Positions 1 to 5,943 are shown, counted from the stretch's first letter. The stretch is DNA of 5,943 nucleotides from an uncultured Oscillospiraceae bacterium (GCA_958451705.1 CAUDRD010000111.1:1-5943), one strand, 5' to 3'. Notes: generated by a model from the sequence alone, not told the origin. Made by a program: numbers and translations.

Positions 1-744
1 TATGGCAAAAGGTGAAAAACCTAAAATAAGGATTTTTCTTATTATCTTAAAACTGTACCCGGAAAATGTGATTTTAACGGGAACTTTTTTCCCGAAAAGA
101 AAACTGAGCACATAAATGCAGCTTGCAATCTGTGAAATTACAGTGGCTATTGCCGCACCCTTTACTCCCATATCGAAGAGGAAAATGAAAATCGGGTCAA
201 GTACAATATTTGAAACGGCGCCAAGCATTACGGACTTCATGCCCTTTTTCGCATATCCCTGACAGATTACAAACTGATTCATTCCCACCGACAGCAAAGC
301 AAAAGGCGTTCCCATCATATAAGTAAGAAAATATTCGGTAGAGTAAGGGAGAGTTACACTGCTCGCCCCAAACACACGAAGCATGGGAGAAGCCAAAGGC
401 ATAACAACTGCCATTAAGATAACAGAAATCACACAAAGGGAAAGAAAACTGTTGGCAAGAATTCTTTCAGCCGCTTTTATATTTTTTTCTCCAAGACGTA
501 TACTCATCAGCGGAGAACCGCCTATTCCAATAAGAAAAGCCGCAGAACCTACCATGGTTACAACAGGACCGCACACGCCGACTCCCGCCAAAGCTATATC
601 ACCTGTTCCGGGAATGTTTCCTATATAAATTCTGTCAACTATACTGTAAAGAACGCTTACAAACTGAGCGAGCATACTTGGCAGCGCTATACGAAAAACA
701 AGACTGCTTATTTTGTCGCGTCCAAGATCGTTCTCCTTTTTCAT
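1..744 (-). CDS. MATE family efflux transporter, N-terminal part (cut by window edge)
   Basis: Integral membrane antiporter of the multidrug and toxic compound extrusion family, which exports cationic drugs or metabolites in exchange for Na+ or H+. The reading frame is open from an ATG at 744 to base 1 (248 complete codons, no stop). Family members are about 450 residues, so roughly the first half is present. Residues 9-45 (GRDKISSLVFRIALPSMLAQ, then an SIVDRIYIGN stretch) match the typical N-terminus and first membrane helix. Further hydrophobic helices lie near residues 50-80, 97-120, 135-160, 172-190 and 195-217. The LDPIFIF segment (182-188) followed by GVKGAAIAT (193-201) is a family hallmark. 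The start is supported by AAGAGGGG at 750-757, 5 nt upstream. It is transcribed divergently from the acetyltransferase at 1063, with its own promoter. It resembles the MepA/NorM-like branch seen in Clostridia. Substrate unknown. Confidence 0.93.
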   Translation of the reverse strand, partial: MKKENDLGRDKISSLVFRIALPSMLAQFVSVLYSIVDRIYIGNIPGTGDIALAGVGVCGPVVTMVGSAAFLIGIGGSPLMSIRLGEKNIKAAERILANSFLSLCVISVILMAVVMPLASPMLRVFGASSVTLPYSTEYFLTYMMGTPFALLSVGMNQFVICQGYAKKGMKSVMLGAVSNIVLDPIFIFLFDMGVKGAAIATVISQIASCIYVLSFLFGKKVPVKITFSGYSFKIIRKILILGFSPFAI

Positions 745-790
745 TCTTACCCCTCTTTAACGTAAACTGCTAAAAATTTACTCAAACAAA

Positions 791-811
791 CAGCCCGCTT
801 TCAGCAGGCCG
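791..811 (-). promoter_or_regulatory. Hairpin at the 5' end of the MATE transcript
   Basis: On the minus strand, CGGCCTGC (811-804) can pair with GCGGGCTG (798-791) around a 5-nt TGAAA loop, giving 8 bp including two G-U pairs. The G-U pairs become C-A mismatches on the other strand, so the fold suits minus-strand RNA. It begins almost exactly where the predicted promoter would start transcription and is followed by TTTGTTTGAG, a broken U-rich run. It could be a 5' stabilising stem-loop or a weak transcription attenuator. The sequence does not decide between them. Confidence 0.45.
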
Positions 812-817
812 AAAAAT

Positions 818-846
818 ATTCTAATAAACCCATCCTGTTTTGTCAA
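818..846 (-). promoter_or_regulatory. Sigma-A-type promoter of the MATE gene
   Basis: On the minus strand a perfect -35 TTGACA (846-841) is followed after 17 bp by the -10 TAGAAT (823-818, five of six consensus bases). Transcription would begin near 811, giving a leader of about 67 nt before the ATG at 744. It is close to consensus, so basal expression may be appreciable unless it is repressed or attenuated. Confidence 0.75.
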
Positions 847-975
847 GGGGTAAGCATTTTTACTGAGTTTAATACTTAAGTCTGTAAAGATTGCATTTTT
901 AAATTTTCTGTATTTACATAAAATCGAAAAGATAATTAAGATTTTATAATATGAATAACAAACGAAACCGATAGA

Positions 976-1004
976 TTGAAAAAGCAGGAGCTTTTTGATA
1001 CAAT
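976..1004 (+). promoter_or_regulatory. Promoter of the GNAT gene, with extended -10
   Basis: TTGAAA (976-981) lies 17 bp before TACAAT (999-1004), and the TG at 996-997 makes an extended -10 element. Transcription would start near 1011, giving a leader of about 52 nt to the ATG at 1063. The spacer is largely filled by a perfect inverted repeat (see 979-996). Confidence 0.65.
979..996. repeat. Perfect inverted repeat inside the GNAT promoter spacer
   Basis: AAAAAGC (979-985) and GCTTTTT (990-996) are exact reverse complements separated by AGGA. The repeat runs from the end of the -35 hexamer to the first base of the TG of the extended -10, where a bound repressor would block polymerase. It may be an operator. 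Such A/T-run symmetry can also arise by chance in AT-rich DNA. As a terminator it is unlikely, because its T-run is part of the stem and it lies upstream of the start site. Confidence 0.4.
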
Positions 1005-1062
1005 CGTTAAATATAGTTATATGCAGCAGTTAAACCATCAGTTACTAAGAAAGGATTAACTT

Positions 1063-1614
1063 ATGAAACATTGCGGAACACAAAGGTTAGAGACAAATAG
1101 ATTGGTTTTAAGAAGATATGTAAACGAAGATGCTGTAGCAATGTATAAGAATTGGGCATCAGATAAAGAAGTTACCAAATTTTTGATGTGGCCGGCTCAT
1201 TCCAGTCAAGAGGTAAGCCAAAGTATAACGGAAGATTGGGTAAAACAATATTCTAACGAAAATTATTATCATTGGGCCATTGTGCTTAAAGATAATGGAG
1301 ATGAGCCTATCGGGGATATTGCAGTAGTAAATATGAATGAAGAAATTTCAATGGTGCATATCGGCTATTGTATTGGTAAAAAATGGTGGCATCAAGAAAT
1401 TACATCAGAAGCCCTCAAGGCCGTTATGAATTTTTTGTTTGATATAGTAAATGTAAATAGAATTGAATCAAGACACGATCCGAGAAATCCTAATTCCGGA
1501 AAAGTAATGAAAAAATGTGGAATGAAATATGAGGGAACTTTACGCAGTTCTGATTGGAATAATCAGGGCATTTGTGACGCTTGCTATTATGCGTTATTAA
1601 AATCAGAGCGCTGA
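1063..1614 (+). CDS. GNAT family N-acetyltransferase, RimJ/RimL-like
   Basis: Predicted cytoplasmic transferase that moves an acetyl group from acetyl-CoA to a protein N-terminal amine or a small amine. It has 183 residues, the normal size. The N-terminus (LETNRLVLRR, residues 9-18) is the typical first strand of RimJ/RimL-type proteins. The central WAIV (71-74) and EPIGDIAV (81-88) strands and the HIGYCIGKKWW segment (99-109) lead into the acetyl-CoA loop and helix (110-128). The C-terminal NPNSGKVMKKCGM (142-154) is the conserved family segment with the Asn and Cys-Gly-Met turn. Residue 112 in the loop is Glu (GAA, 1396-1398), where relatives have Gly, so activity is uncertain. The start is set by AAGGA at 1051-1055, 7 nt upstream. 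It stands alone with its own promoter and is more AT-rich than the flanking genes (hand-counted lines 33-37% GC versus 45-52% in the ABC genes). The substrate, whether ribosomal protein, peptide or drug, is unknown. Confidence 0.93.
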   Translation: MKHCGTQRLETNRLVLRRYVNEDAVAMYKNWASDKEVTKFLMWPAHSSQEVSQSITEDWVKQYSNENYYHWAIVLKDNGDEPIGDIAVVNMNEEISMVHIGYCIGKKWWHQEITSEALKAVMNFLFDIVNVNRIESRHDPRNPNSGKVMKKCGMKYEGTLRSSDWNNQGICDACYYALLKSER

Positions 1615-1681
1615 CTCCCGGTTTATAAAACTTAAAATTTTATGTTAATCTGATATGCGTTAACTATCATTGATAAAAGCA

Positions 1682-1722
1682 AAAAACGATTACTTGTGAA
1701 AATATCACTTGTCATCGTTTTT
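1682..1722. terminator. Hairpin terminator between convergent genes
   Basis: AAAAACGAT (1682-1690) pairs with ATCGTTTTT (1714-1722). After a 1x1 mismatch, AC pairs with GT (1692-1693 with 1711-1712). After a 2x2 mismatch, GTGA (1696-1699) pairs with TCAC (1705-1708) around an AAATA loop. The A-run on one side and T-run on the other let it act in both directions. It would serve the acetyltransferase ending at 1614 and the ABC operon ending at 1791. The interrupted stem makes the strength uncertain. Confidence 0.7.
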
Positions 1723-1790
1723 ATTACATAAAAATTACTTTCTTAATGAGACTTGCCCATTAAATCGGTATTCTTTCAGTATTGTTACTT

Positions 1791-3689
1791 TTAATCAAGT
1801 TCAAACTGACCTGTATAAAGCTGATAATATTTGCCCTTCTGCTGGAGAAGTTCATCGTGGTTGCCTCTCTCTATTATCTCGCCATGCTCCAAAACCATAA
1901 TGGCGTCGGAGTTGCGAACAGTTGAAAGTCTGTGGGCAATTACAAATACCGTTCTGCCGTGCATCAGCTTATCCATACCCTTTTCAATAAGCTCTTCGGT
2001 ACGGGTATCAATAGAGCTGGTAGCCTCATCGAGAATGAGCACCGGCGGATCTGCAACGGCGGCTCTGGCGATGGCGAGAAGCTGACGCTGTCCCTGACTG
2101 AGGTTTGCACCGTCGGAAGTGAGCATTGTGTCATATCCGTGAGGCAAACGCTTGATGAAGGAATCTGCATTGGCAAGTTTTGCTGCATTTTCGATTTCTT
2201 CTTCGCTTGCATCAAAATTACCGTAAGCGATATTTTCACGAACAGTTCCCGTAAACAGGTGGGTATCCTGAAGAACCATTGCAAGGCTTCTTCTCAAATC
2301 GCTCTTTTTAATCTTTTTGACGTTTATTCCGTCGTAGGTGATTTTGCCCTCTTCAACATCGTAGAAACGGTTGATAAGGTTTGTAATTGTAGTTTTACCC
2401 GCTCCGGTAGAACCGACAAAGGCAATCTTTTCACCAGGTCTCGCATAAAGTGAAATATTGTTGAGAACTGTCTTTTTGCCGTCATAGCTGAATACCACGT
2501 TATGGAAACGTACATCACCTTTGAGAAGAGTATAAGTGAGGGTTCCGTCGGAATGAGGATGTTTCCAGGCCCAGGTTCCTGTACGCTTTTCGCTTTCAGT
2601 GATATTTCCGTTTTCATCCACATTGCAGTTAACGAGAGTTACATATCCATCGTCTACCTCAGGCTCTTCATCGAGAACCTCAAATATACGCTCTGCACCT
2701 GCAATTGCGGAAATAAGAGTATTGAACTGCTGTGAAATCTGGGTTATGGGCTGAGAAAAGCTTCTTGTATACTGAAGGAAAGCTGCAACCGAACCTACTT
2801 TAAGTATACCGCCCATTACGAGAAACGCACCTGCCGTTGTGGTAATAGCGTAGTTTACATAAGAAAGGTTACCCATAATAGGCATAATTACACTTGCATA
2901 GGTGTTTGCCTTGGTAGCTGCATGACGAAGGTCCTCATTAAGTACTGCAAATTCTGCTTCTGCCTCCTTTTCGTGACAGAACACTTTAACAACCTTTTGG
3001 CCTTCAATAAGCTCTTCAATATATCCGTTTGCAGCACCGAGAGCATTTTGCTGCTTTTTAAAGTATTTTGCGCTCTTTCCGCCTATTTTCTTTACACAAA
3101 ACAGCATTACAATAAGCATAAGCACAATAAAGATTGTAAGTATGGGGCTTATAACAAGCATCATTATAAATGTACTTACAACGCTGACCGTTGAAGAAAA
3201 CAGCTGCACAACGCCGTTTGAAAGGGCTTCACGGAGTGTATCTGCATCGTTTGTGTAACGGCTCATAAGTTCGCCGTGGGTGTGGGTATCAAAATATTTA
3301 AGGGAAAGATCCTCCATGTGATTAAACAGGTCTCCCCTTATTTCGTTAAGTGTTTTTTGTGACACATATAGCATTATTCTTCTGTAAGCAAAGGAAGAAA
3401 GTGCGGCTAAAACATAAATAACGGCCATAACAGAAAGTATTTTAATGAGCGGAAGGAAATCTGCCCCGGAAGGGTTTGTGCCGATAAGGGGAGTAATATA
3501 ATCGTCGATTATGGGCTCCAGCATATAAGTACCGGCAACGTTGCCAAGAGTACTTAAAAGCACAAAGAGCATTACAAGAAACAGCAAAAGCTTATGCTTT
3601 TCGAGATATTTTGCAAGACGTTTTATGGTGCTCTTTAAATTCTTAGGCTTCTGGAATCCGCCCGGTCTGCCTCTCATTGGTCCTGCCAT
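1791..3689 (-). CDS. Heterodimeric ABC exporter, catalytic subunit (half-transporter B)
   Basis: Membrane-bound half-transporter of 632 residues: a six-helix type IV exporter domain (about 30-330) followed by an ATPase domain (about 390-632). Motifs seen: Walker A GSTGAGKT (426-433, Lys432), Q-loop Gln474, signature LSQGQ (530-534, Gln in place of the first Gly), Walker B LILDE (551-555) with catalytic Glu555, and switch His586. It therefore supplies the hydrolysing Walker A/B, while its own signature faces the degenerate site of its partner, as in TM288, BmrD or LmrD. A linker insertion of about 50 residues (341-392), containing RTGTWAWKHP, separates the two domains. To my recollection it is a feature of this Firmicutes subfamily. 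The start ATG overlaps the stop of subunit A by one base (TAATG), with AAGGGAG at 3700-3706 as ribosome binding site, indicating translational coupling. Likely role: ATP-driven export of drugs, peptides or lipids. Substrate unknown. Confidence 0.95.
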   Translation of the reverse strand: MAGPMRGRPGGFQKPKNLKSTIKRLAKYLEKHKLLLFLVMLFVLLSTLGNVAGTYMLEPIIDDYITPLIGTNPSGADFLPLIKILSVMAVIYVLAALSSFAYRRIMLYVSQKTLNEIRGDLFNHMEDLSLKYFDTHTHGELMSRYTNDADTLREALSNGVVQLFSSTVSVVSTFIMMLVISPILTIFIVLMLIVMLFCVKKIGGKSAKYFKKQQNALGAANGYIEELIEGQKVVKVFCHEKEAEAEFAVLNEDLRHAATKANTYASVIMPIMGNLSYVNYAITTTAGAFLVMGGILKVGSVAAFLQYTRSFSQPITQISQQFNTLISAIAGAERIFEVLDEEPEVDDGYVTLVNCNVDENGNITESEKRTGTWAWKHPHSDGTLTYTLLKGDVRFHNVVFSYDGKKTVLNNISLYARPGEKIAFVGSTGAGKTTITNLINRFYDVEEGKITYDGINVKKIKKSDLRRSLAMVLQDTHLFTGTVRENIAYGNFDASEEEIENAAKLANADSFIKRLPHGYDTMLTSDGANLSQGQRQLLAIARAAVADPPVLILDEATSSIDTRTEELIEKGMDKLMHGRTVFVIAHRLSTVRNSDAIMVLEHGEIIERGNHDELLQQKGKYYQLYTGQFELD

Positions 3690-5416
3690 TATTCTTCAAC
3701 TCCCTTCTGCTGTGAATAGTAAATCTGACTGTATATCTCATTGGTCTTAAGAAGTTCTTCGTGGGTTCCGAAACCGTTTATCTTTCCGTCCTCAAGGACA
3801 ATTATACGGTCTGCATCCATTATTGAAGTAACTCTCTGAGCGATTATAATCGCCGTAATATGGCTGAAATTCTCACGGAAAGCCTGTCGAATTTTCGCAT
3901 CTGTAGCTGTATCAACTGCGCTGGTACTGTCGTCAAGAATTATAATTTTCGGCTTTTTAAGAAGGGCTCTGGCTATACACAGACGCTGCTTCTGTCCGCC
4001 GGAAACATTGACGCCGCCCTGTCCCAAATCCGTATCGTAACCGTCCGGGAATGAAGTGATAAAGTCATGGGCCTGAGCTGCTTTGCAGGCTGCCTCTATT
4101 TCCTCATCGGTGGCGTTTTCATCACCCCAGCGAAGGTTATCCCTGATTGTACCTGAGAAAAGCACGTTTTTCTGAAGAACCATCGCAACGCTGTTTCTCA
4201 AGGCGTTAAGAGAATAATCTTTTACATTTTCTCCGCCTACAAGCACCTGACCGGCTGTTGCGTCATAAAGACGGGGAATAAGCTGAACAAGAGTTGATTT
4301 TGACGAACCTGTTCCGCCTATAATTCCTATTGTCTCACCGGATTTGATACTGAGGTTTATGTTTTCTAAGACATCGTTTTCAGAATCAGAATTGTAACGG
4401 AAACTTACATTCTTAAATTCGATAGAACCGTCTTTTACCTCTGTAATCATTTTTTCTCCGTCTTTAAGGCTGCTTTCTTCTTCCAGCACTTCAACAATAC
4501 GTGCAGCGGAAGCCTTAGACATTACAAGCATAACAAAGACCATTGAAACCATAAGCAGGGACATAAGTATTTGAGTGATATATGTTAAAAAGCTTGTAAG
4601 AGCTCCGACTTCCATCTGACCGAAGACAATCTGTCTGCCGCCAAGCCACAGAACAGAAATGATGCATGAAAACATTACAATCATCATAAGAGGATCGCCG
4701 AAAATCATAACTTTTTCCGCTCTTATGGAGAAATTCATAAGTTCATCGTTTACCTTAGCAAATTTACTCTTTTCAAATTTCTCACGGACATAAGCCTTAA
4801 CGGCTCTTATGGCAATAAGATTTTCCTGTACAACGGCATTGAGCTTATCGTACTTTTTAAACATTGTTATAAAGCGAGGATATGCCATTGACATAAAGAT
4901 AGCAATTCCTATTGCCAGAACCGGTACGGCAAACGCCAGCACCAAAATAAGGCTCTTGCTTACGGAATAAGCCATCGTAAGAGCACTTACAAACATTACG
5001 GGAGCTCTTACACAGACACGAAGAATCATAACAACAGCCATCTGTATTCTTGTAACGTCGGTAGTCATTCTCGTTACAAGAGAAGCTGTGCTGAATTTAT
5101 CTACATTAGAAAAAGAAAAGCCCTGTATTTTTGAGAACATTGCGCCACGCAGCTCTGCGCCGAATCCCATGGCTGCTTTTGACGAGAAAAATGAACCCAA
5201 TGCACCAAAGCAAAGAGACATAAGCGCCATGCCTATCATCAGCAAACCTGTTTCCATAACCTTTGTGGTGTCGCCTACGGGTATGTACTCATCCACAATT
5301 GTCGCCATAAGAATTGGTATTCTTACCTCGGCAAAAACTTCGCCAATCATCATCAGCGGCGACAAAATTGCAGCCAACCGATATTTTGACAGAAAAGGAA
5401 TTAGTTTTCTTATCAT
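3689..5416 (-). CDS. Heterodimeric ABC exporter, degenerate-site subunit (half-transporter A)
   Basis: Half-transporter of 575 residues, similar in length to TM287 and BmrC: membrane domain about 10-305 with six helices, then an ATPase domain about 330-575. Motifs seen: Walker A GGTGSSKS (367-374, Lys373), Q-loop Gln415, canonical signature VSGGQ (471-475), Walker B IIILDD (491-496) with Asp496 in place of the catalytic Glu, and Gln527 in place of the switch His (IIIAQR). These two replacements define the non-hydrolysing site of asymmetric ABC exporters, while its intact signature completes the active site formed with subunit B. The start ATG is in an ATGA overlap with the end of the marR gene and has a strong AAGGAGG (5424-5430), 7 nt upstream. 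It lies between the regulator and subunit B in one operon. It should assemble with subunit B in the cytoplasmic membrane. Substrate unknown. Confidence 0.95.
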   Translation of the reverse strand: MIRKLIPFLSKYRLAAILSPLMMIGEVFAEVRIPILMATIVDEYIPVGDTTKVMETGLLMIGMALMSLCFGALGSFFSSKAAMGFGAELRGAMFSKIQGFSFSNVDKFSTASLVTRMTTDVTRIQMAVVMILRVCVRAPVMFVSALTMAYSVSKSLILVLAFAVPVLAIGIAIFMSMAYPRFITMFKKYDKLNAVVQENLIAIRAVKAYVREKFEKSKFAKVNDELMNFSIRAEKVMIFGDPLMMIVMFSCIISVLWLGGRQIVFGQMEVGALTSFLTYITQILMSLLMVSMVFVMLVMSKASAARIVEVLEEESSLKDGEKMITEVKDGSIEFKNVSFRYNSDSENDVLENINLSIKSGETIGIIGGTGSSKSTLVQLIPRLYDATAGQVLVGGENVKDYSLNALRNSVAMVLQKNVLFSGTIRDNLRWGDENATDEEIEAACKAAQAHDFITSFPDGYDTDLGQGGVNVSGGQKQRLCIARALLKKPKIIILDDSTSAVDTATDAKIRQAFRENFSHITAIIIAQRVTSIMDADRIIVLEDGKINGFGTHEELLKTNEIYSQIYYSQQKGVEE

Positions 5417-5922
5417 TGTTTTTCCTCCTTTTTATCATTTGATAAAATCTGTTTTTCCTCTGCTATAAGCCGGCAAATGTCCTCGTGACTAAACTGCTTT
5501 CCGGATATATTAACTATCATACGGTCAAGATATTCCTTGAAAGTTTCCAGTTCATCACAGGTAAATCCGGCAAATAAATCGTCATCAACGGAATCGAAAA
5601 TTTTGCGGCATTTTTCTATTAGATTTATGCCCTTTTCCGTTGCTGAAAGACGATTGGTCCTTGAGTCTTTTTCATCAACTTCTCTTGTAATAAGTTCAGC
5701 CTTTTCCATTCGTTTTACCGACATGGCGATGGATGGCTGAGAAACATACATTTTTTCGGCAATCTCTTTCTGTGTACAGCGGTCATGCTTAATAATGTAG
5801 TCGAGAATAAATTTTTGACCGGCATGGATTCCGCTTTCCTTTGCCACCTGATAAATTTTCATCCTGTGGAGTAAAGTAAGCTGATTTAACCTTCCAATCA
5901 CTTCCATTTTATAGTTACTCAC
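5413..5922 (-). CDS. MarR family winged-helix transcriptional regulator
   Basis: DNA-binding regulator of 169 residues, first gene of the operon, probably a dimeric repressor of its own gene and of the ABC exporter, relieved by a ligand. The winged helix spans about residues 36-100. TQKEIAEKM (50-58) is the first HTH helix and SQPSIAMSVKRMEK (61-74) the recognition helix. The wing carries the family-type D86-x-R88 and R91-L92 with Gly98 after it. Flanking helices (1-35 and 100-140) would form the dimer interface. The tail after about residue 142 is rich in Glu and Lys and makes it somewhat longer than the usual 140-150. The start is taken as GTG at 5922 because AAGGAG (5931-5936) lies 8 nt upstream, while the next ATG (codon 6) is too far away. 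It overlaps the ABC-A start by 4 nt. The promoter lies beyond the window edge. The effector is unknown. Confidence 0.93.
   Translation of the reverse strand: MSNYKMEVIGRLNQLTLLHRMKIYQVAKESGIHAGQKFILDYIIKHDRCTQKEIAEKMYVSQPSIAMSVKRMEKAELITREVDEKDSRTNRLSATEKGINLIEKCRKIFDSVDDDLFAGFTCDELETFKEYLDRMIVNISGKQFSHEDICRLIAEEKQILSNDKKEEKQ
5430..5447. promoter_or_regulatory. 18-bp palindrome at the 3' end of the MarR gene, candidate operator
   Basis: TTTTATCA (5430-5437) and TGATAAAA (5440-5447) are exact reverse complements around a 2-bp centre. The palindrome lies inside the last codons of the regulator (residues 159-164, ILSNDK) and touches the AAGGAGG that serves ABC-A. Size and symmetry suit a MarR-type dimer. 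As RNA it could also form an AU-rich stem of about 7 bp with a 4-nt loop next to the ribosome binding site. A seven-base match to one arm (TTTTATC, 5925-5931) lies just before the MarR start codon. Function is inferred from position and symmetry only. Confidence 0.4.
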
Positions 5923-5930
5923 TTTTTTAT

Positions 5931-5936
5931 CTCCTT
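5931..5936 (-). promoter_or_regulatory. Ribosome binding site fixing the GTG start of the MarR gene
   Basis: AAGGAG on the minus strand, 8 nt before GTG at 5922-5920. This spacing fits the GTG and not the in-frame ATG at 5907-5905, so the five extra N-terminal residues are probably real. Confidence 0.8.
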
Positions 5937-5943
5937 GTTTTTA

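Larger units (their letters stand above)
745..1062. other. Divergent intergenic region between the MATE and GNAT genes
   Basis: This AT-rich region of 318 bp holds no convincing protein gene. It contains the MATE promoter (818-846, minus strand), a hairpin at the 5' end of that transcript (791-811), the GNAT promoter (976-1004, plus strand) with an inverted repeat in its spacer (979-996), and ribosome binding sites next to both start codons. The middle part (about 850-970) contains an isolated TATAAT (945-950) with no good -35 partner and a short palindrome ACTTAAGT (874-881). I see nothing else in it. Confidence 0.8.

Noticed and set aside
197..436. Open frame of 79 codons on the minus strand
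   Set aside because: It is an out-of-frame shadow within the MATE gene, which is open through the whole segment and shows family motifs.
945..950. Perfect TATAAT on the plus strand
   Set aside because: There is no acceptable -35 hexamer 16-18 bp upstream and no TG extension. The promoter at 976-1004 is better placed for the acetyltransferase.
1021..1059. Twelve-codon ORF (MQQLNHQLLRKD) ending 3 nt before the acetyltransferase, covering its ribosome binding site, like a leader peptide
   Set aside because: It has no ribosome binding site of its own, would start only about 10 nt from the predicted transcript start, and is short enough to occur by chance. No paired attenuator stems are evident.
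1743..1763. TTAATG/CATTAA inverted repeat in the ABC operon 3' region
   Set aside because: The stem is only 6 bp, AT-rich, with a 9-nt loop and no T-run next to it, so it is too weak to call a terminator.
1709..1900. Open frame of 63 codons on the plus strand across the convergent intergenic region
   Set aside because: It begins inside the terminator hairpin, lacks a ribosome binding site, and runs into the antisense strand of ABC subunit B.
1932..2453. Open frame of 173 codons on the plus strand
   Set aside because: It lies wholly antisense to the ATPase domain of ABC subunit B, has no ribosome binding site, and its product resembles no family I know.
3685..3695. Possible frameshift or fusion between the two ABC genes
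   Set aside because: The stop of subunit A and ATG of subunit B overlap by one base with a ribosome binding site upstream. Both proteins have full family length, so this is normal translational coupling.
5088..5468. Open frame of 126 codons on the plus strand
   Set aside because: It is antisense to the start of ABC subunit A and the end of the MarR gene, both well supported by motifs.

Overview
This window looks like chromosomal DNA from a low-to-moderate GC Gram-positive anaerobe, most likely a member of the Clostridia (gut Oscillospiraceae/Lachnospiraceae type). The reasons are strong AGGAGG-type ribosome binding sites, tightly overlapping genes, and protein sequences that closely resemble the MATE, GNAT and heterodimeric ABC exporter families common in that class. 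The genus cannot be set from this sequence alone.

Layout from left to right. (1) 1-744, minus strand: the N-terminal 248 codons of a MATE-family multidrug/cation antiporter, cut by the window edge. (2) 745-1062: a divergent intergenic region with a good sigma-A-type promoter for the MATE gene, which has a hairpin at the very 5' end of its predicted transcript, and another for the gene to the right, which has a perfect inverted repeat in its spacer. (3) 1063-1614, plus strand: a RimJ/RimL-like GNAT N-acetyltransferase. It is clearly more AT-rich than its neighbours and has Glu where the acetyl-CoA loop normally has Gly. (4) 1615-1790: a convergent intergenic region with a hairpin that could terminate transcription from both sides. 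(5) 5922-1791, minus strand: a three-gene operon running marR-type regulator, ABC half-transporter A, ABC half-transporter B. The genes are joined by a 4-nt and then a 1-nt overlap.

How the genes work together. The two ABC proteins carry complementary departures from the consensus ATPase motifs. Subunit A has Asp for the catalytic Glu and Gln for the switch His. Subunit B has LSQGQ for LSGGQ. This is the known pattern of heterodimeric exporters of the TM287/288, BmrCD and LmrCD type, with one degenerate and one hydrolysing ATP site. The MarR-family protein encoded first in the operon is the likely local regulator. An 18-bp palindrome at the 3' end of its own gene, directly before the ABC-A ribosome binding site, is a candidate regulatory site. 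MATE, GNAT and the MarR-ABC-ABC operon together suggest a small cluster for drug or toxin handling, but they are separate transcription units and no substrate can be read from the sequence.

I found no CRISPR array, tRNA, rRNA, insertion sequence or clearly new system. The most useful points to check are the Gly-to-Glu change in the GNAT, the palindrome inside marR, and the two structured promoters in the divergent intergenic region.
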